Assembly (NCBI RefSeq): GCF_000577815.1
Contig: NZ_CBYM010000029.1
Coordinates: 1 to 42,270, forward strand
DNA length: 42,270 nucleotides
Origin: Clostridium saudiense
GTDB lineage: Bacteria > Bacillota > Clostridia > Clostridiales > Clostridiaceae
Reading direction: 5' to 3'
The notes beneath the pieces were generated by a model that was given only the letters and a program-made list of their open reading frames with translations, had not been told where the DNA came from and made no database searches. The position numbers and the translations under genes were made by a program. This document shows, in pieces, positions 20,508 through 28,850 of the stretch. Position 1 is the first letter of the stretch. Each line of letters begins with the position of its first letter.

Positions 20508-20518
20508 ATAATTAATAT

Positions 20519-20582
20519 AAGGCTAGCTATAATATATTCTTAAGGTTTAAGAATATTAATATCAAATAAGCTAGCTTTTTTT
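20519..20582 (+). terminator. Terminator after the DUF1540 gene
   Basis: GCTAGC near 20522 and GCTAGC at 20570-20575 with an inner ATATTCTTaa/AAGAATAT stem, followed by seven T. Confidence 0.88.
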
Positions 20583-20661
20583 GTATAACATTGTTTACAT
20601 TAATTGGTTTTTAAAATAGAATAGATATATGAATCAATTAGAAAAGAAAAGGATTAATTTA

Positions 20662-21531
20662 ATGAAGATTAATTATATAAAAGAATTAAATAGTAGCAAA
20701 ATAAATTTAAGCCCATTAAACTTTTGGCAGGCTATAGGAATAACAATTTTATTTGATATAATAACTTTATTTTTAAATAAGCCTACAGATATTTTTTATA
20801 TTATATTAAATAGTTTAGGAGTTGTAACATATAGTGGATTTTGGATGTGGATATCGACAGCATTATCGGCAGCATATGAGTTTGGTGCAATATTAATATT
20901 AATTATTTTTCTAAACAATAGAAACAATAAAGTAAATAATATAAATACTGGATTTAAATTAAGAAAAAGAGATTGGGTATTAGTTCCGCTACTAATAGTT
21001 TCATATATTTTATTAACTTATGGATGGTTCGATTATATTTTATATTTCTTTCCAACAGGTAATACATATGAATATGTTATTGAATATTTAAACTCAATTC
21101 CTATAGTTATATTATTAGTAGAAACTTGCATAATGGCACCATTTTTTGAAGAACTATTATATAGAGGAATTATATTAAATGGATTAATTAATAGATATAG
21201 TAGGAAAAAAGCTATTATTTATTCAGCATTAATATTTGGAATAGCACATCTAAATTTTCCACAAGGAATTAATGCGTTTTTATTAGGATTAATAATAGGA
21301 ACTGTATATTATTATACAAGATCAATATATTTATGTATGATAATGCATTTTGCTAATAACTTCTTAGTTAATTTTGTTTATTATCCAACTTCACAGTTAT
21401 GGACAAACATCTTATTTGTATTACTTCCTATATTAGGCTTAGTGTTAATGATTTACTTATTTAAGACATTAAATTTAAAAGAGAGAAGTAAAGAAGCTAT
21501 TAATTATATAATAAATAACGATTTTAAATAA
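20662..21531 (+). CDS. CPBP-family intramembrane metalloprotease
   Basis: About 289 residues, strongly hydrophobic, with some seven membrane segments. CPBP motifs: FFEELLYRGIILNGLINRY (EExxxR), FGIAHLNFPQG (FxxxH) and MHFANNFLVNF (HxxxN). It is unlike the first CPBP protein at 14077 outside these motifs, so they are distant paralogues. The ATG at 20662 has AAAAGG about ten bases upstream; an earlier in-frame ATG at 20629 has no visible ribosome binding site but cannot be ruled out (300 residues). Substrate unknown. Confidence 0.85.
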   Translation: MKINYIKELNSSKINLSPLNFWQAIGITILFDIITLFLNKPTDIFYIILNSLGVVTYSGFWMWISTALSAAYEFGAILILIIFLNNRNNKVNNINTGFKLRKRDWVLVPLLIVSYILLTYGWFDYILYFFPTGNTYEYVIEYLNSIPIVILLVETCIMAPFFEELLYRGIILNGLINRYSRKKAIIYSALIFGIAHLNFPQGINAFLLGLIIGTVYYYTRSIYLCMIMHFANNFLVNFVYYPTSQLWTNILFVLLPILGLVLMIYLFKTLNLKERSKEAINYIINNDFK

Positions 21532-21550
21532 AATGAGTGATGAAATAATT

Positions 21551-21581
21551 AGCATTTATCTTTAAATAGATAAGTGCTTTT
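21551..21581 (+). terminator. Weak terminator after the second CPBP gene
   Basis: AGCATTTATCT (21551-21561) pairs with AGATAAGTGCT (21568-21578) with one G-U or mismatch, then a short T-run. Confidence 0.6.
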
Positions 21582-21606
21582 ATAATATAAAATTGGGGTG
21601 AATACT

Positions 21607-22626
21607 ATGGATATTGGGTTAATTGGATTTGGAGGAGTAGGACAAGCATTAATAAAATTGTTAATAGATAAAGAAAGTTATTTATTGCAACAATACAATT
21701 TAAAAATAAACGTAAAATATATAATAAAAAGCAATGGAGGAATATACAATGCTTCTGGAATAAATTTAAGTGAGATATTAAAAGTAATTGATGAAAATAT
21801 AAATATTACATGCCACAATGAGTGGAAAGATAATTTGAATATTAATGATATTATTGATAATAATGATATAGATACTTTGGTAGAGTTAACTTCAACTAAT
21901 ATAGAAACTGGCGAACCAGGGCTTACTCATATTAGAAAATCATTGGAAAATAATATAAATGTTGTTACAGGGAATAAAGGTCCTATTTTATTAGATTATA
22001 AAAAATTAAAAGTTTTAGCTGATAATAATAATGTAGAGCTTAAGGTTGGATGTACAACAGGTGGAGCATTACCTTCAATTAATGGAGGAATATATGATAT
22101 TGCAGGGAGTAAAATTCAAAGTATTGAAGGAGTACTAAATGGCACTACTAATTATATATTAAGTAAAATGGCTAATGATAATGTAGATTATAAAGAAGCC
22201 TTATTAGAAGCACAAAAGGTTGGTATAGCAGAATCCGATCCTAGTTTAGATGTTTTAGGATATGATACAGCAAGTAAAATAATTATTTTATCAAATGTAC
22301 TTATGAATTCAGATTTAAAACTAGAAGATTTAAAAATTAATGGGATTGAAGAAGTTAGATTAGATAATATAGAAAAAGCTAAAGTAAGGGGAAATAAGAT
22401 AAAGTTAATTGGTAAGGTATATAAGAAAGATAATTTAGTCAAAGGTTATGTAACACCAATAGAAATTGATGAAAATCATCCGTTATATTGCGTAGATTAT
22501 AAAAATAAGGGGATATATTATAAAACAGATACTTTAGGGGATATAAGTATAATTGGTGGCGCTTCAGGAACCATGAATGCTGCAGCTTCAATATTAAGAG
22601 ATATAATATTACTTAGAGGTGTTTAG
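21607..22626 (+). CDS. Homoserine dehydrogenase (no ACT domain)
   Basis: About 339 residues. N-terminal NAD(P) fold IGLIGFGGVGQALIKLL, then the homoserine dehydrogenase catalytic domain with TGNKGPILLDYKKLK, the KVGCTTGGALPSINGG segment, EGVLNGTTNYILSKM and AEADP-like AESDPSLDVLGYDTASKI. It ends without the C-terminal ACT domain found in the paralogue at 25521-26741. It would reduce aspartate semialdehyde to homoserine, but because several short homologues act in other pathways its substrate is not certain. ATG at 21607 follows TTGGGGTG; the in-frame GTG at 21598 overlaps that site. Confidence 0.85.
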   Translation: MDIGLIGFGGVGQALIKLLIDKESYLLQQYNLKINVKYIIKSNGGIYNASGINLSEILKVIDENINITCHNEWKDNLNINDIIDNNDIDTLVELTSTNIETGEPGLTHIRKSLENNINVVTGNKGPILLDYKKLKVLADNNNVELKVGCTTGGALPSINGGIYDIAGSKIQSIEGVLNGTTNYILSKMANDNVDYKEALLEAQKVGIAESDPSLDVLGYDTASKIIILSNVLMNSDLKLEDLKINGIEEVRLDNIEKAKVRGNKIKLIGKVYKKDNLVKGYVTPIEIDENHPLYCVDYKNKGIYYKTDTLGDISIIGGASGTMNAAASILRDIILLRGV

Positions 22627-22826
22627 ATAATAATATAGAAAATATTGTATGAATTTTAATTATTTATAAAAAATAATTAAAAAAGGTTGTAATTTAATAA
22701 ATACTATGTTATTATAAATGAGTAGCAAAGTTGCTAACAAAAAAAAGTTTCATTTAGGTAAATAGTTTCTCGAAAATTAGAGATTATTATATCAATTTAG
22801 AATCTTTAATTTCAGGAGGAATATTT

Positions 22827-22979
22827 ATGACAGATAAGACATTAGTATGTAGAGATTGTGGAAGTGAATTCGTATTTTCAGTAGGAGAACAAGAATTCTA
22901 CAAAGAAAAAGGATTTACAAATGAGCCAACAAGATGTGTAGCTTGTAGAAGAGCTAAAAAAGAACAAAATAGAAGATAA
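22827..22979 (+). CDS. Small zinc-ribbon protein
   Basis: A 50-residue protein. CRDCGSEFVFSVGEQEFY at residues 8-25 and CVACRRAKKEQ at 37-47 give a CxxC...CxxC zinc ribbon, ending in a basic tail. This is the common clostridial probable zinc-binding domain, also annotated zinc-ribbon domain-containing protein; function unknown, with nucleic acid binding plausible from the basic tail. A strong AGGAGGA lies before the ATG and a perfect terminator follows at 22994, so it is a stand-alone gene. Confidence 0.88.
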   Translation: MTDKTLVCRDCGSEFVFSVGEQEFYKEKGFTNEPTRCVACRRAKKEQNRR

Positions 22980-22993
22980 TTATAGATTATTAT

Positions 22994-23022
22994 AGGTTGT
23001 AGTTTAAACTACAACCTTTTTT
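22994..23022 (+). terminator. Terminator after the zinc-ribbon gene
   Basis: AGGTTGTAGTT-TA-AACTACAACCT fully palindromic from 22994, followed by TTTTTT. Confidence 0.92.
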
Positions 23023-23164
23023 GATTATATTAAAATATAAAAATTAACTAATAAAATATGTAGTAGGGTTATAGTATAATGATAAATAAGAATATCACTT
23101 AATATAGAGATGTATAAAAGCAAGATACAGATAGATAGAAAGTAATTTGGGGAGAGTGAGACTT

Positions 23165-23728
23165 ATGGATAAGAATTATATAAGAAAAGAAATATTGAAG
23201 ACAAGAGATGATATAGAAGTAGTTTTAAAAAAAGAATATGATAGTATAATCTTTAAAAGGTTGATTAATAGTGATACTTATAAGAATGCCAATAAAATAT
23301 TTACTTATATAAGCTTTGGTTCGGAAGTTGATACTAAGGAGTTTATAAAATATGCATTAAGTGATAATAAAGAAATTTATGTGCCAAAAACCGATAAAGG
23401 TAAAAGGGAAATGGTAGCTATGAAAATTAACAGTTTAGATAACATGGGTGTGGATAAGTGGGGAATACTTGAACCTAAAACTGTGGAAGAAGATAAAATT
23501 GGAGAAGAGTTTGATTTAATAATTATGCCAGGAGTAGCTTTTGATAAATTTGGAAATAGGATTGGCTATGGTGGAGGATATTATGATAAATATATTTCTA
23601 GAAAAAATATTAAATGTCCTAAAATTGCATTGGCATATGATTTGCAGATCATTGATAAAATACAGTGTGAGGAACATGATATAAAGGCAGATGGTATAAT
23701 ATCAAATAAAGAGTTTATAAAAATGTAA
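23165..23728 (+). CDS. 5-formyltetrahydrofolate cyclo-ligase
   Basis: About 187 residues, 5-FTHF cyclo-ligase (MTHFS/YgfA) family, which converts 5-formyl-THF to 5,10-methenyl-THF with ATP. The N-terminal YIRKEILKTRD and IFTYISFGSEVDTKEFI are typical, and the ATP/folate signature is PGVAFDKFGNRIGYGGGYYDKYI. The ATG at 23165 lies behind GGGGAGAG; the upstream TTG at 23147 is unlikely. It precedes the SAM-regulated methionine genes, a related one-carbon theme, but has no terminator of its own that I can see. Confidence 0.93.
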   Translation: MDKNYIRKEILKTRDDIEVVLKKEYDSIIFKRLINSDTYKNANKIFTYISFGSEVDTKEFIKYALSDNKEIYVPKTDKGKREMVAMKINSLDNMGVDKWGILEPKTVEEDKIGEEFDLIIMPGVAFDKFGNRIGYGGGYYDKYISRKNIKCPKIALAYDLQIIDKIQCEEHDIKADGIISNKEFIKM

Positions 23729-23747
23729 AAAATTTATAAAAAAACTA

Positions 23748-23775
23748 TTGAAAAAATATTCCATATGTGTATAAT
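23748..23775 (+). promoter_or_regulatory. Promoter of the metY-hom S-box leader
   Basis: TTGAAA at 23748-23753 and TATAAT at 23770-23775 with a 16-base spacer, about 25 bases before the riboswitch. Confidence 0.65.
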
Positions 23776-23799
23776 AAAGATAACAAGTTAATAGAAAAT

Positions 23800-23972
23800 C
23801 TTTTATTAAGAACGGTGGAGGGACTGGCCCTGAGAAACCTAGCAACCTGTTATCAGTAACAAGTGATAAGTTGTAAGTGACAAGTTATATAAATTAACTG
23901 TGACTTATAGTTATAAATTTTGCTGATGTACGTTGGTGCTAAATCCTGCAGGTTTAACCTGAGAAATGAGAG
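23800..23972 (+). promoter_or_regulatory. SAM-I (S-box) riboswitch
   Basis: Core elements in order: P1 left strand CTTTTATT (23800), GGTGGAGGGACTGGCCCTGAGAAACC, AGCAACCTG, then GGTGCTAAATCC and the P1 right strand AATGAGAG (23965-23972). Binds S-adenosylmethionine and turns transcription off. The segment between the AGCAACC and GGTGCTAAATCC strands is stretched to nearly 90 bases by an inserted AAGTGATAAGTTGTAAGTGACAAGTT repeat (23861-23886). Confidence 0.95.
23861..23886 (+). repeat. AAGTGATAAGTTG repeat copy inside the SAM riboswitch
   Basis: Contains AAGTGATAAG and TTGTAAGTGACAAGTT. A copy with a single mismatch lies at 26779-26803 just after hom, and a reverse-strand relative lies at 4673-4705 before cimA. 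Confidence 0.7.
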
Positions 23973-23998
23973 TATATATTAGTAAAATAGAGTTTTAT

Positions 23999-24043
23999 GC
24001 TATTTCTCATTATCTATAAGGATAATAAGAAATAGCTTTTTTT
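23999..24043 (+). terminator. Riboswitch terminator before metY
   Basis: GCTATTTCTcATTATC (23999-24014) pairs with GATAATaAGAAATAGC (24021-24036), then seven T. Its left arm (ATTTCTC) can alternatively pair with GAGAAAT of the riboswitch P1 strand (23961-23967). Confidence 0.93.
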
Positions 24044-24149
24044 GTATAAAAATTTTAAATTGGAATTTATAACAATTAAGAACAAGGCTAATATTTTTCC
24101 ATTAATAATTAATAAAAGAGCAATAAGTATCAAAATTTAAATGAATATA

Positions 24150-24202
24150 GGATTAGAGTTGAAGTTAATTATTAACTAAAAACTACGAACTCCTAATTAT
24201 AA
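24150..24202. repeat. TTAGTTA-type repeat before metY
   Basis: GGATTAGAGTTGAAGTTAATTATTAACTAAAAACTACGAACTCC: two opposed groups of AGTT and AACT words, with a central GTTAATTATTAAC palindrome. It lies between the riboswitch terminator and the metY ribosome binding site. The rest of the 180-base stretch shows nothing recognisable. Confidence 0.5.
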
Positions 24203-24220
24203 AAAAAGGGGGCTTTATTT

Positions 24221-25498
24221 ATGTCAAATAATTTAGGAAAAGGAACAATAGGAATTCATGGGGGGTATTCACCAAAGTCAGGTGAACCAAGAGTATTACC
24301 AATTTATCAAAGTGCAACCTACAAATATGATGATCCAGATACACTAGAAGCTTTATTTGCTTTAAAAGCAGAAGGACACTTATACAGTAGAATTTCTAAT
24401 CCAACAGTTGGGGCGCTAGAGGATAAATACACAAAATTAGAAGGAGGAGTTGGAGCAGTAGCAACAGCTTCAGGACAATCAGCAATACTTTATGCAGTTT
24501 TAAACCTTTGTAAAGCAGGAGATCATATTATTTCAGTAACATCTTTGTATGGAGGAACAGTTAATTTATTTAATGTTCATTTAAAAAATTTAGGAATAGA
24601 AGTTAGTTTTGTTGAACCAGATGCATCTGAAGAAGAAATATTATCACTAGCAAAAGAAAATACAAAGGCTATATATGGTGAAACAATAGGAAATCCAGGA
24701 TTAAATATTTTAGACTTTGATAAGTTCTCTTCAGTTGCTAAAAAAATTCAAGTGCCACTTATAATAGATAATACGGTAGCAACACCATATCATTGCAATC
24801 CATTTGAACATGGTGCAAACATAGTTGTACATTCAACAACAAAGTATTCAGAAGGACATGCTCAAACAATTGGTGGAATAGTAGTAGATGGAGGAAATTT
24901 TGATTGGACTAATGGTAAGTTTAATGACTTTACAACACCAGATCCAAGCTATCATGGACTTAAGTATGTTGAAAGCTTTGGACAAGCTGCATATATAGTA
25001 AAGCTTAGAGTAACTTTATTAAGGGATTTAGGCGCTTGTATGAGTCCATTTAATGCTTACTTAACTAACTTAGGATTAGAAACTTTACATTTAAGAATGG
25101 AAAGACATTCAAAAAATGCTTTAGAAATAGCTCAGTGGTTAACTACTGAAGAAAAGGTTTCGTGGGTTAACTATCCATTACTTGAAGGAAGTAAATATTA
25201 TGATTTGGCAAAGAAATATCTTAAAGGTGGGGCTAGTGGGCTTTTAACATTTGGAGTTAAAGGCGGAATTGAAAATGCCAAGGAATTTAGTAGAGGATTA
25301 AATGTAATTGCTTTAGCAGTAACTTTAGGAGATGCAAGAAGCTGTCTTTTACATCCAGCAACTACAAGTCATAGTCAATTAAATGAAGAAGAACTATTAG
25401 CAAGTGGAGTTACACCAGATTTATTAAGACTTTCTGTAGGAATAGAAGATGCTAAAGATTTAATTAATGATATTAGTGAAGCATTAAAAGCTATATAG
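24221..25498 (+). CDS. metY: O-acetylhomoserine sulfhydrylase (aminocarboxypropyltransferase)
   Basis: 425 residues, Cys/Met metabolism PLP enzyme family, MetY branch. It has GTIGIHGGYSPKSGEPRVLPIYQSATYKYDD at the start, SRISNPTVGALEDKYTKLEGG, the PLP-ring segment TSLYGGTVNLF, and the Schiff-base lysine in HSTTKYSEGHAQTIGG (about residue 208). The C-terminal DARSCLLHPATTSHSQLNEEEL is characteristic of MetY. It makes homocysteine directly from O-acetylhomoserine and sulfide. Placed behind a SAM-I riboswitch with hom following after 22 bases, so it feeds methionine synthesis. Ribosome binding site aagggggct. Confidence 0.96.
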   Translation: MSNNLGKGTIGIHGGYSPKSGEPRVLPIYQSATYKYDDPDTLEALFALKAEGHLYSRISNPTVGALEDKYTKLEGGVGAVATASGQSAILYAVLNLCKAGDHIISVTSLYGGTVNLFNVHLKNLGIEVSFVEPDASEEEILSLAKENTKAIYGETIGNPGLNILDFDKFSSVAKKIQVPLIIDNTVATPYHCNPFEHGANIVVHSTTKYSEGHAQTIGGIVVDGGNFDWTNGKFNDFTTPDPSYHGLKYVESFGQAAYIVKLRVTLLRDLGACMSPFNAYLTNLGLETLHLRMERHSKNALEIAQWLTTEEKVSWVNYPLLEGSKYYDLAKKYLKGGASGLLTFGVKGGIENAKEFSRGLNVIALAVTLGDARSCLLHPATTSHSQLNEEELLASGVTPDLLRLSVGIEDAKDLINDISEALKAI

Positions 25499-25520
25499 GT
25501 ATTTGATTGGAGGAATAGTA

Positions 25521-26741
25521 ATGACTAAAGTAGCTATTATGGGGTATGGAGTAGTAGGCAGTGGGCTTATTGAATTAATAGATAAGAATAGAGAATACAA
25601 CAGGGAAGATGATATAAAAATAACTAGTATATTGGTTAGAAATAAAGAAAAACATCTTAATTCCAGTCACAATGAGGTTATAACTACTGATGTAGAGGAG
25701 TTCTTTTCTATTAAAAGCGATGTTGTAATAGAAGTAATCGGTGGGTTACATCCTGCTTATGATTATGTAAAAAGAGCATTAGCTTTAGGAAAGCATGTTG
25801 TTACAGCTAACAAAGACTTAATAGCTACTTTTGGACATGAACTTTTCCAATTGGCGCAGGAAAATAATGTCTCATTAAAGTTTGAAGCAGCTGTAGCAGG
25901 GGGAATACCAATAATAAAGCCATTAACTGAAAGTCTTTATGGTAATGGAATTAGTAGTATAAAAGCAATATTAAATGGAACTACAAATTTCATATTAACT
26001 AAGATGGATGGTGAAAATTTATCCTATGAAGAGGCTTTAAGTGAAGCGCAACAGCTTGGTTTTGCAGAAGCTAATCCAGAATCAGATGTTATGGGATATG
26101 ACTCAGCAAGAAAGCTTGCAATATTATCAAGTTTAGCATTTGATAAAAAGTTTAAGTGGGATGATATATCAATAGAGGGTATTACTAATATAGATACTAA
26201 TGATTTTAAATATGCTAATAAGTTAAACTGTAAAATAAAGCTTGTAGCAGAAGCTTTTAAGTGTAAAAGTGGAGTTTATACTTCAGTAAAACCTATATTA
26301 GTAGATAATGAAAGTATATTAGCGCAAATTAATAATGAAGTAAATGCTGTTATTTTAAATGGGGATGAAATAGGAGAACTATTATTTGTAGGTAAGGGAG
26401 CAGGTAAACTTCCTACAGGAAGTGCTGTTTATAGTGATTTAAATGATATTATAAATAATAGATTTACTAAAGTTGATAGTTTTAATAAAGAAGAGGCAAA
26501 TGTAATAAAGTTTGCTAGTAAAACTTGCAATTGTATATTAAGAATAAAGGCTTTGGATAAAGAAGAAGTAATAAATAGATGTAGAGAAGCTTTTAATAAT
26601 ATAAAAGTTATTGATAAGTCTATTGATGATGAGGTTGCAATTTTCATTGAATGTACTTCAGAAGCATATGTTGAAAAATTTATTGAAGAGATAGAAGATG
26701 AGACTTATTATGAAGGGGCTAAAAAGTTAATAGTGGCTTAA
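25521..26741 (+). CDS. hom: Homoserine dehydrogenase with C-terminal ACT domain
   Basis: About 406 residues. NAD(P)-binding loop IMGYGVVGSGLIELI at the start, VTANKDLIATFGHEL, then FEAAVAGGIPIIKPL, the catalytic LNGTTNFILTKM and GFAEANPESDVMGYDSARKLAILSSLAF. Residues 330 to the end are ACT-like (ILRIKALDKEEVINRCREAF and beyond). The ATG at 25521 follows TTGGAGGAA, so the upstream in-frame TTG at 25503 is not used. As the second gene behind the SAM riboswitch, this is the methionine-branch enzyme; the ACT-less paralogue at 21607 is not under that control. Confidence 0.94.
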   Translation: MTKVAIMGYGVVGSGLIELIDKNREYNREDDIKITSILVRNKEKHLNSSHNEVITTDVEEFFSIKSDVVIEVIGGLHPAYDYVKRALALGKHVVTANKDLIATFGHELFQLAQENNVSLKFEAAVAGGIPIIKPLTESLYGNGISSIKAILNGTTNFILTKMDGENLSYEEALSEAQQLGFAEANPESDVMGYDSARKLAILSSLAFDKKFKWDDISIEGITNIDTNDFKYANKLNCKIKLVAEAFKCKSGVYTSVKPILVDNESILAQINNEVNAVILNGDEIGELLFVGKGAGKLPTGSAVYSDLNDIINNRFTKVDSFNKEEANVIKFASKTCNCILRIKALDKEEVINRCREAFNNIKVIDKSIDDEVAIFIECTSEAYVEKFIEEIEDETYYEGAKKLIVA

Positions 26742-26778
26742 ATTAATTACGATAAAATTTATAAGTAGTAGTATAGAT

Positions 26779-26808
26779 AGTGATAAGTTGTAAGTAACAA
26801 GTTTATGA
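26779..26808 (+). repeat. AAGTGATAAGTTG repeat copy after hom
   Basis: AGTGATAAGTTGTAAGTAACAAGTT at 26779-26803 differs from 23862-23886 by one base. The two copies bracket the metY-hom genes in the same orientation. Confidence 0.7.
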
Positions 26809-26951
26809 CAAAATTTCGTTGAGAGATTTAAAATTGAATTTATTCAGTTAGTATAAATTTGTAATCTTAAATTCTTATCGCTATTTTTATTGCAATTAAA
26901 TATTATATATTTTTTTATTATTGAAAAAGATAGGCAGAAAAATAAAATGAT

Positions 26952-26970
26952 AATGATAATTATTATCATT
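26952..26970. promoter_or_regulatory. Fur-family operator (perfect 7-1-7 box)
   Basis: AATGATAATTATTATCATT is a perfect palindrome around a single central base and contains TGATAAT-T-ATTATCA exactly (26954-26968), the classic Fur box. It also reads as GATAATGATAATTATTATC, 18 of 19 to the older Fur consensus. It abuts the -35 of the rpsD promoter, so binding should repress. Zur or PerR boxes of Firmicutes have other inner bases, but the exact regulator cannot be fixed from sequence. Confidence 0.8.
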
Positions 26971-26997
26971 TACAAAAGGTAAAATGTATGATATATT
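26969..26997 (+). promoter_or_regulatory. Promoter of the rpsD paralogue
   Basis: TTTACA at 26969-26974 and TATATT at 26992-26997 with a 17-base spacer; the Fur-type box overlaps the -35. Confidence 0.6.
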
Positions 26998-27034
26998 GTA
27001 TTTAGGCTTAGAAATAATTTAAGGAGATGATTAT

Positions 27035-27631
27035 ATGGCAAAGATGATGGGCCCAAGGTTTAAGCAGTGCAGACGATTAGGCTTAAATGTTTGTGGACAC
27101 CCAAAAGCAATGAATAGAGCTACTAAAGGCACAGCAAGAAATGATAAAAAGCTTTCTGACTATGGTACTCAATTATTAGAAAAACAAAGATTAAGAGCTT
27201 ATTATGGGGTTATGGAAAAGCAATTTGCTAATTACTTTGAAAAAGCATCTAAATCAAGAGAATTAACAGGGCATGCCTTAATTAATTTATTAGAATGCAG
27301 ATTAGATAATTTAGTTTATAGATTAGGATTTGCAAATTCAATAAGACAGGCAAGACAAATGGTTGTACATGGTCATTTTTTAGTTAATGGTAAAAAAGTT
27401 GATATTCCATCATTCAATGTTTCTGTTGGAGATGAAATAAAATTAAGAGAAAAGTCTCAAAAGAATGTTATGTTTAAAGAAAATTTTGAATCAAATATTC
27501 TTAATGTTTTACCATATTTAAGTAAAGATGAAGCTAATTTCTCAGGAGTTTTACAAAGATATCCTGAAAGAACAGAGGTTCCAATAGAAATTAATGAAGT
27601 TTTAGTTGTAGAGTATTATTCTAAAAACTAG
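27035..27631 (+). CDS. rpsD: Ribosomal protein S4, zinc-ribbon-less form
   Basis: 198 residues, complete S4: N-terminal S4 domain, then the RNA-binding S4 fold [42 protein letters not shown] (about residues 90-132), ending [15 protein letters not shown]. The N-terminus ([19 protein letters not shown]) has only two Cys (12 and 20), not the four-Cys knuckle of zinc-binding S4; it resembles the Bacillus subtilis type. It stands alone, not in the rpsM-rpsK-rpsD-rpoA cluster, and carries a Fur-type box at its promoter. This suggests a paralogue induced on metal shortage. S4 also nucleates 30S assembly and may autoregulate. Confidence 0.93.
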   Translation: MAKMMGPRFKQCRRLGLNVCGHPKAMNRATKGTARNDKKLSDYGTQLLEKQRLRAYYGVMEKQFANYFEKASKSRELTGHALINLLECRLDNLVYRLGFANSIRQARQMVVHGHFLVNGKKVDIPSFNVSVGDEIKLREKSQKNVMFKENFESNILNVLPYLSKDEANFSGVLQRYPERTEVPIEINEVLVVEYYSKN

Positions 27632-27725
27632 TTAGTATCATCTTTCCTTTAAGGAATAAAATTTTCTCTAAAAATTATATCTTATGTTATTTATAAGCCA
27701 CTATTGAATTTAAATAAGTTGTGTG

Positions 27726-27780
27726 AAAATGAAAATAGTTAATGTAATGTGCAGATTACATTAACTATTTTTCATTTTAT
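27726..27780. terminator. Bidirectional terminator between rpsD and the M48 gene
   Basis: A 23-bp near-perfect stem: left arm 27726-27748 (AATGAAAATAGTTAATGTAAT), loop GTGCAG-like, right arm 27755-27778 (ATTACATTAACTATTTTTCATT), with A-run on the left and T-run on the right. Serves the convergent genes on both strands. Confidence 0.9.
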
Positions 27781-27786
27781 ATATTA

Positions 27787-28713
27787 TCAATAAAGGTCTC
27801 CACTTCCTTCGCCTTTTACTAAAGCTCTGATTCTTTTTGGTAATATTGGATGACTGCTAACTAAATTATTACACCATACAAAAAAGCCTTTTATGTCATT
27901 ACTATTATTAATATAATCATGGACATCTATTTTTTTATAAAGATGTTTCCCTGCAAATAAAGAAAACATAGCTTCAACACCGTTGTTTCCTGTAACTTTT
28001 TGAGCTAATCGATCGCAACTATATTCTCTAGCTCTTGAAGCAGTGCTTCCTATAATAGGAAGTACAGTTGAAAACATTATAAATAAATTATAATAAAAAG
28101 TAGCATGCTTATATTTAATGTGAGCTAATTCATGAGCTATTATAAAATTAATAGATTCTAAGTCATTATATTCTCTATAAGCAATTTCAAATAAATCACT
28201 ATCAATTTCAATGTACTGTTTACGAACTATAAAAGCAGAAAATGCATTCATAACACCATTTTGTTGAATTAAAAATGCTTCAGGAACCCTTTTTAGTCCT
28301 AACTTATGAGAATATTTAGCTATATTATAATAAACTTCTGGAAAGTTGTTTTCGGTAATTTTTATAGCTCTTGATCTGTATTTAGCATAATAAAGATTTA
28401 CTCCAAAAGGAAAAGCAATTATTGTTACAATACCTGCTAGTAATAGTTGAAGTTCGGTTGGAAAACTACTTAAAGCAGAAGTAGGAGATATTACTACATT
28501 TGCATATGAAGAAGGATCTGAAAAAGATTCTTTTAATGTATCAGGTAATGTATTATAGTTATGTATATTTATAATACAAAATGCTATAACTGTGATTATT
28601 ATAGCAAAATTAATAAATAGTAATATCCCATACCATTTCTTTTCAGATTTATGTCTACAGTTTTCAATTTCTTCTGTAGTTAATTCAATATTATCCTGTT
28701 CATAAAAACTCAA
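27787..28713 (-). CDS. M48-family (HtpX/Ste24-like) membrane metalloprotease
   Basis: About 308 residues. Two hydrophobic segments at roughly 32-52 and 89-112, then the zinc site IIAHELAHIKYKHATFYYN with HELAH at 197-201. A further acidic ligand is likely in SRAREYSCDRLAQKVTG (about 230-240), typical of M48. Family members degrade membrane proteins, but the substrate here is unknown. It starts with TTG; the codon at 28713 has AAAGGGA about nine bases upstream and is preferred to TTG at 28722, which would touch that site (three extra residues). Confidence 0.85.
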   Translation of the reverse strand: MSFYEQDNIELTTEEIENCRHKSEKKWYGILLFINFAIIITVIAFCIINIHNYNTLPDTLKESFSDPSSYANVVISPTSALSSFPTELQLLLAGIVTIIAFPFGVNLYYAKYRSRAIKITENNFPEVYYNIAKYSHKLGLKRVPEAFLIQQNGVMNAFSAFIVRKQYIEIDSDLFEIAYREYNDLESINFIIAHELAHIKYKHATFYYNLFIMFSTVLPIIGSTASRAREYSCDRLAQKVTGNNGVEAMFSLFAGKHLYKKIDVHDYINNSNDIKGFFVWCNNLVSSHPILPKRIRALVKGEGSGDLY

Positions 28714-28804
28714 AATTCTCAATCCCTTTCAAAAATATATTAAAAAGTATATCATTAATATACATATATTTTACAATTTTTATGTTGTTTATAATATAAA
28801 TTCA

Positions 28805-28842
28805 TGAAAAAAACATGGTAAACTAATTTGTTTACCATGTTT
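28805..28842 (-). terminator. Terminator of thrS
   Basis: On the minus strand AACATGGTAAAC...GTTTACCATGTT is followed by TTTTTTC. The stem is 12 bp with a 6-base loop (28812-28823 and 28830-28841). Confidence 0.9.
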
Positions 28843-28850
28843 AAATAAAG

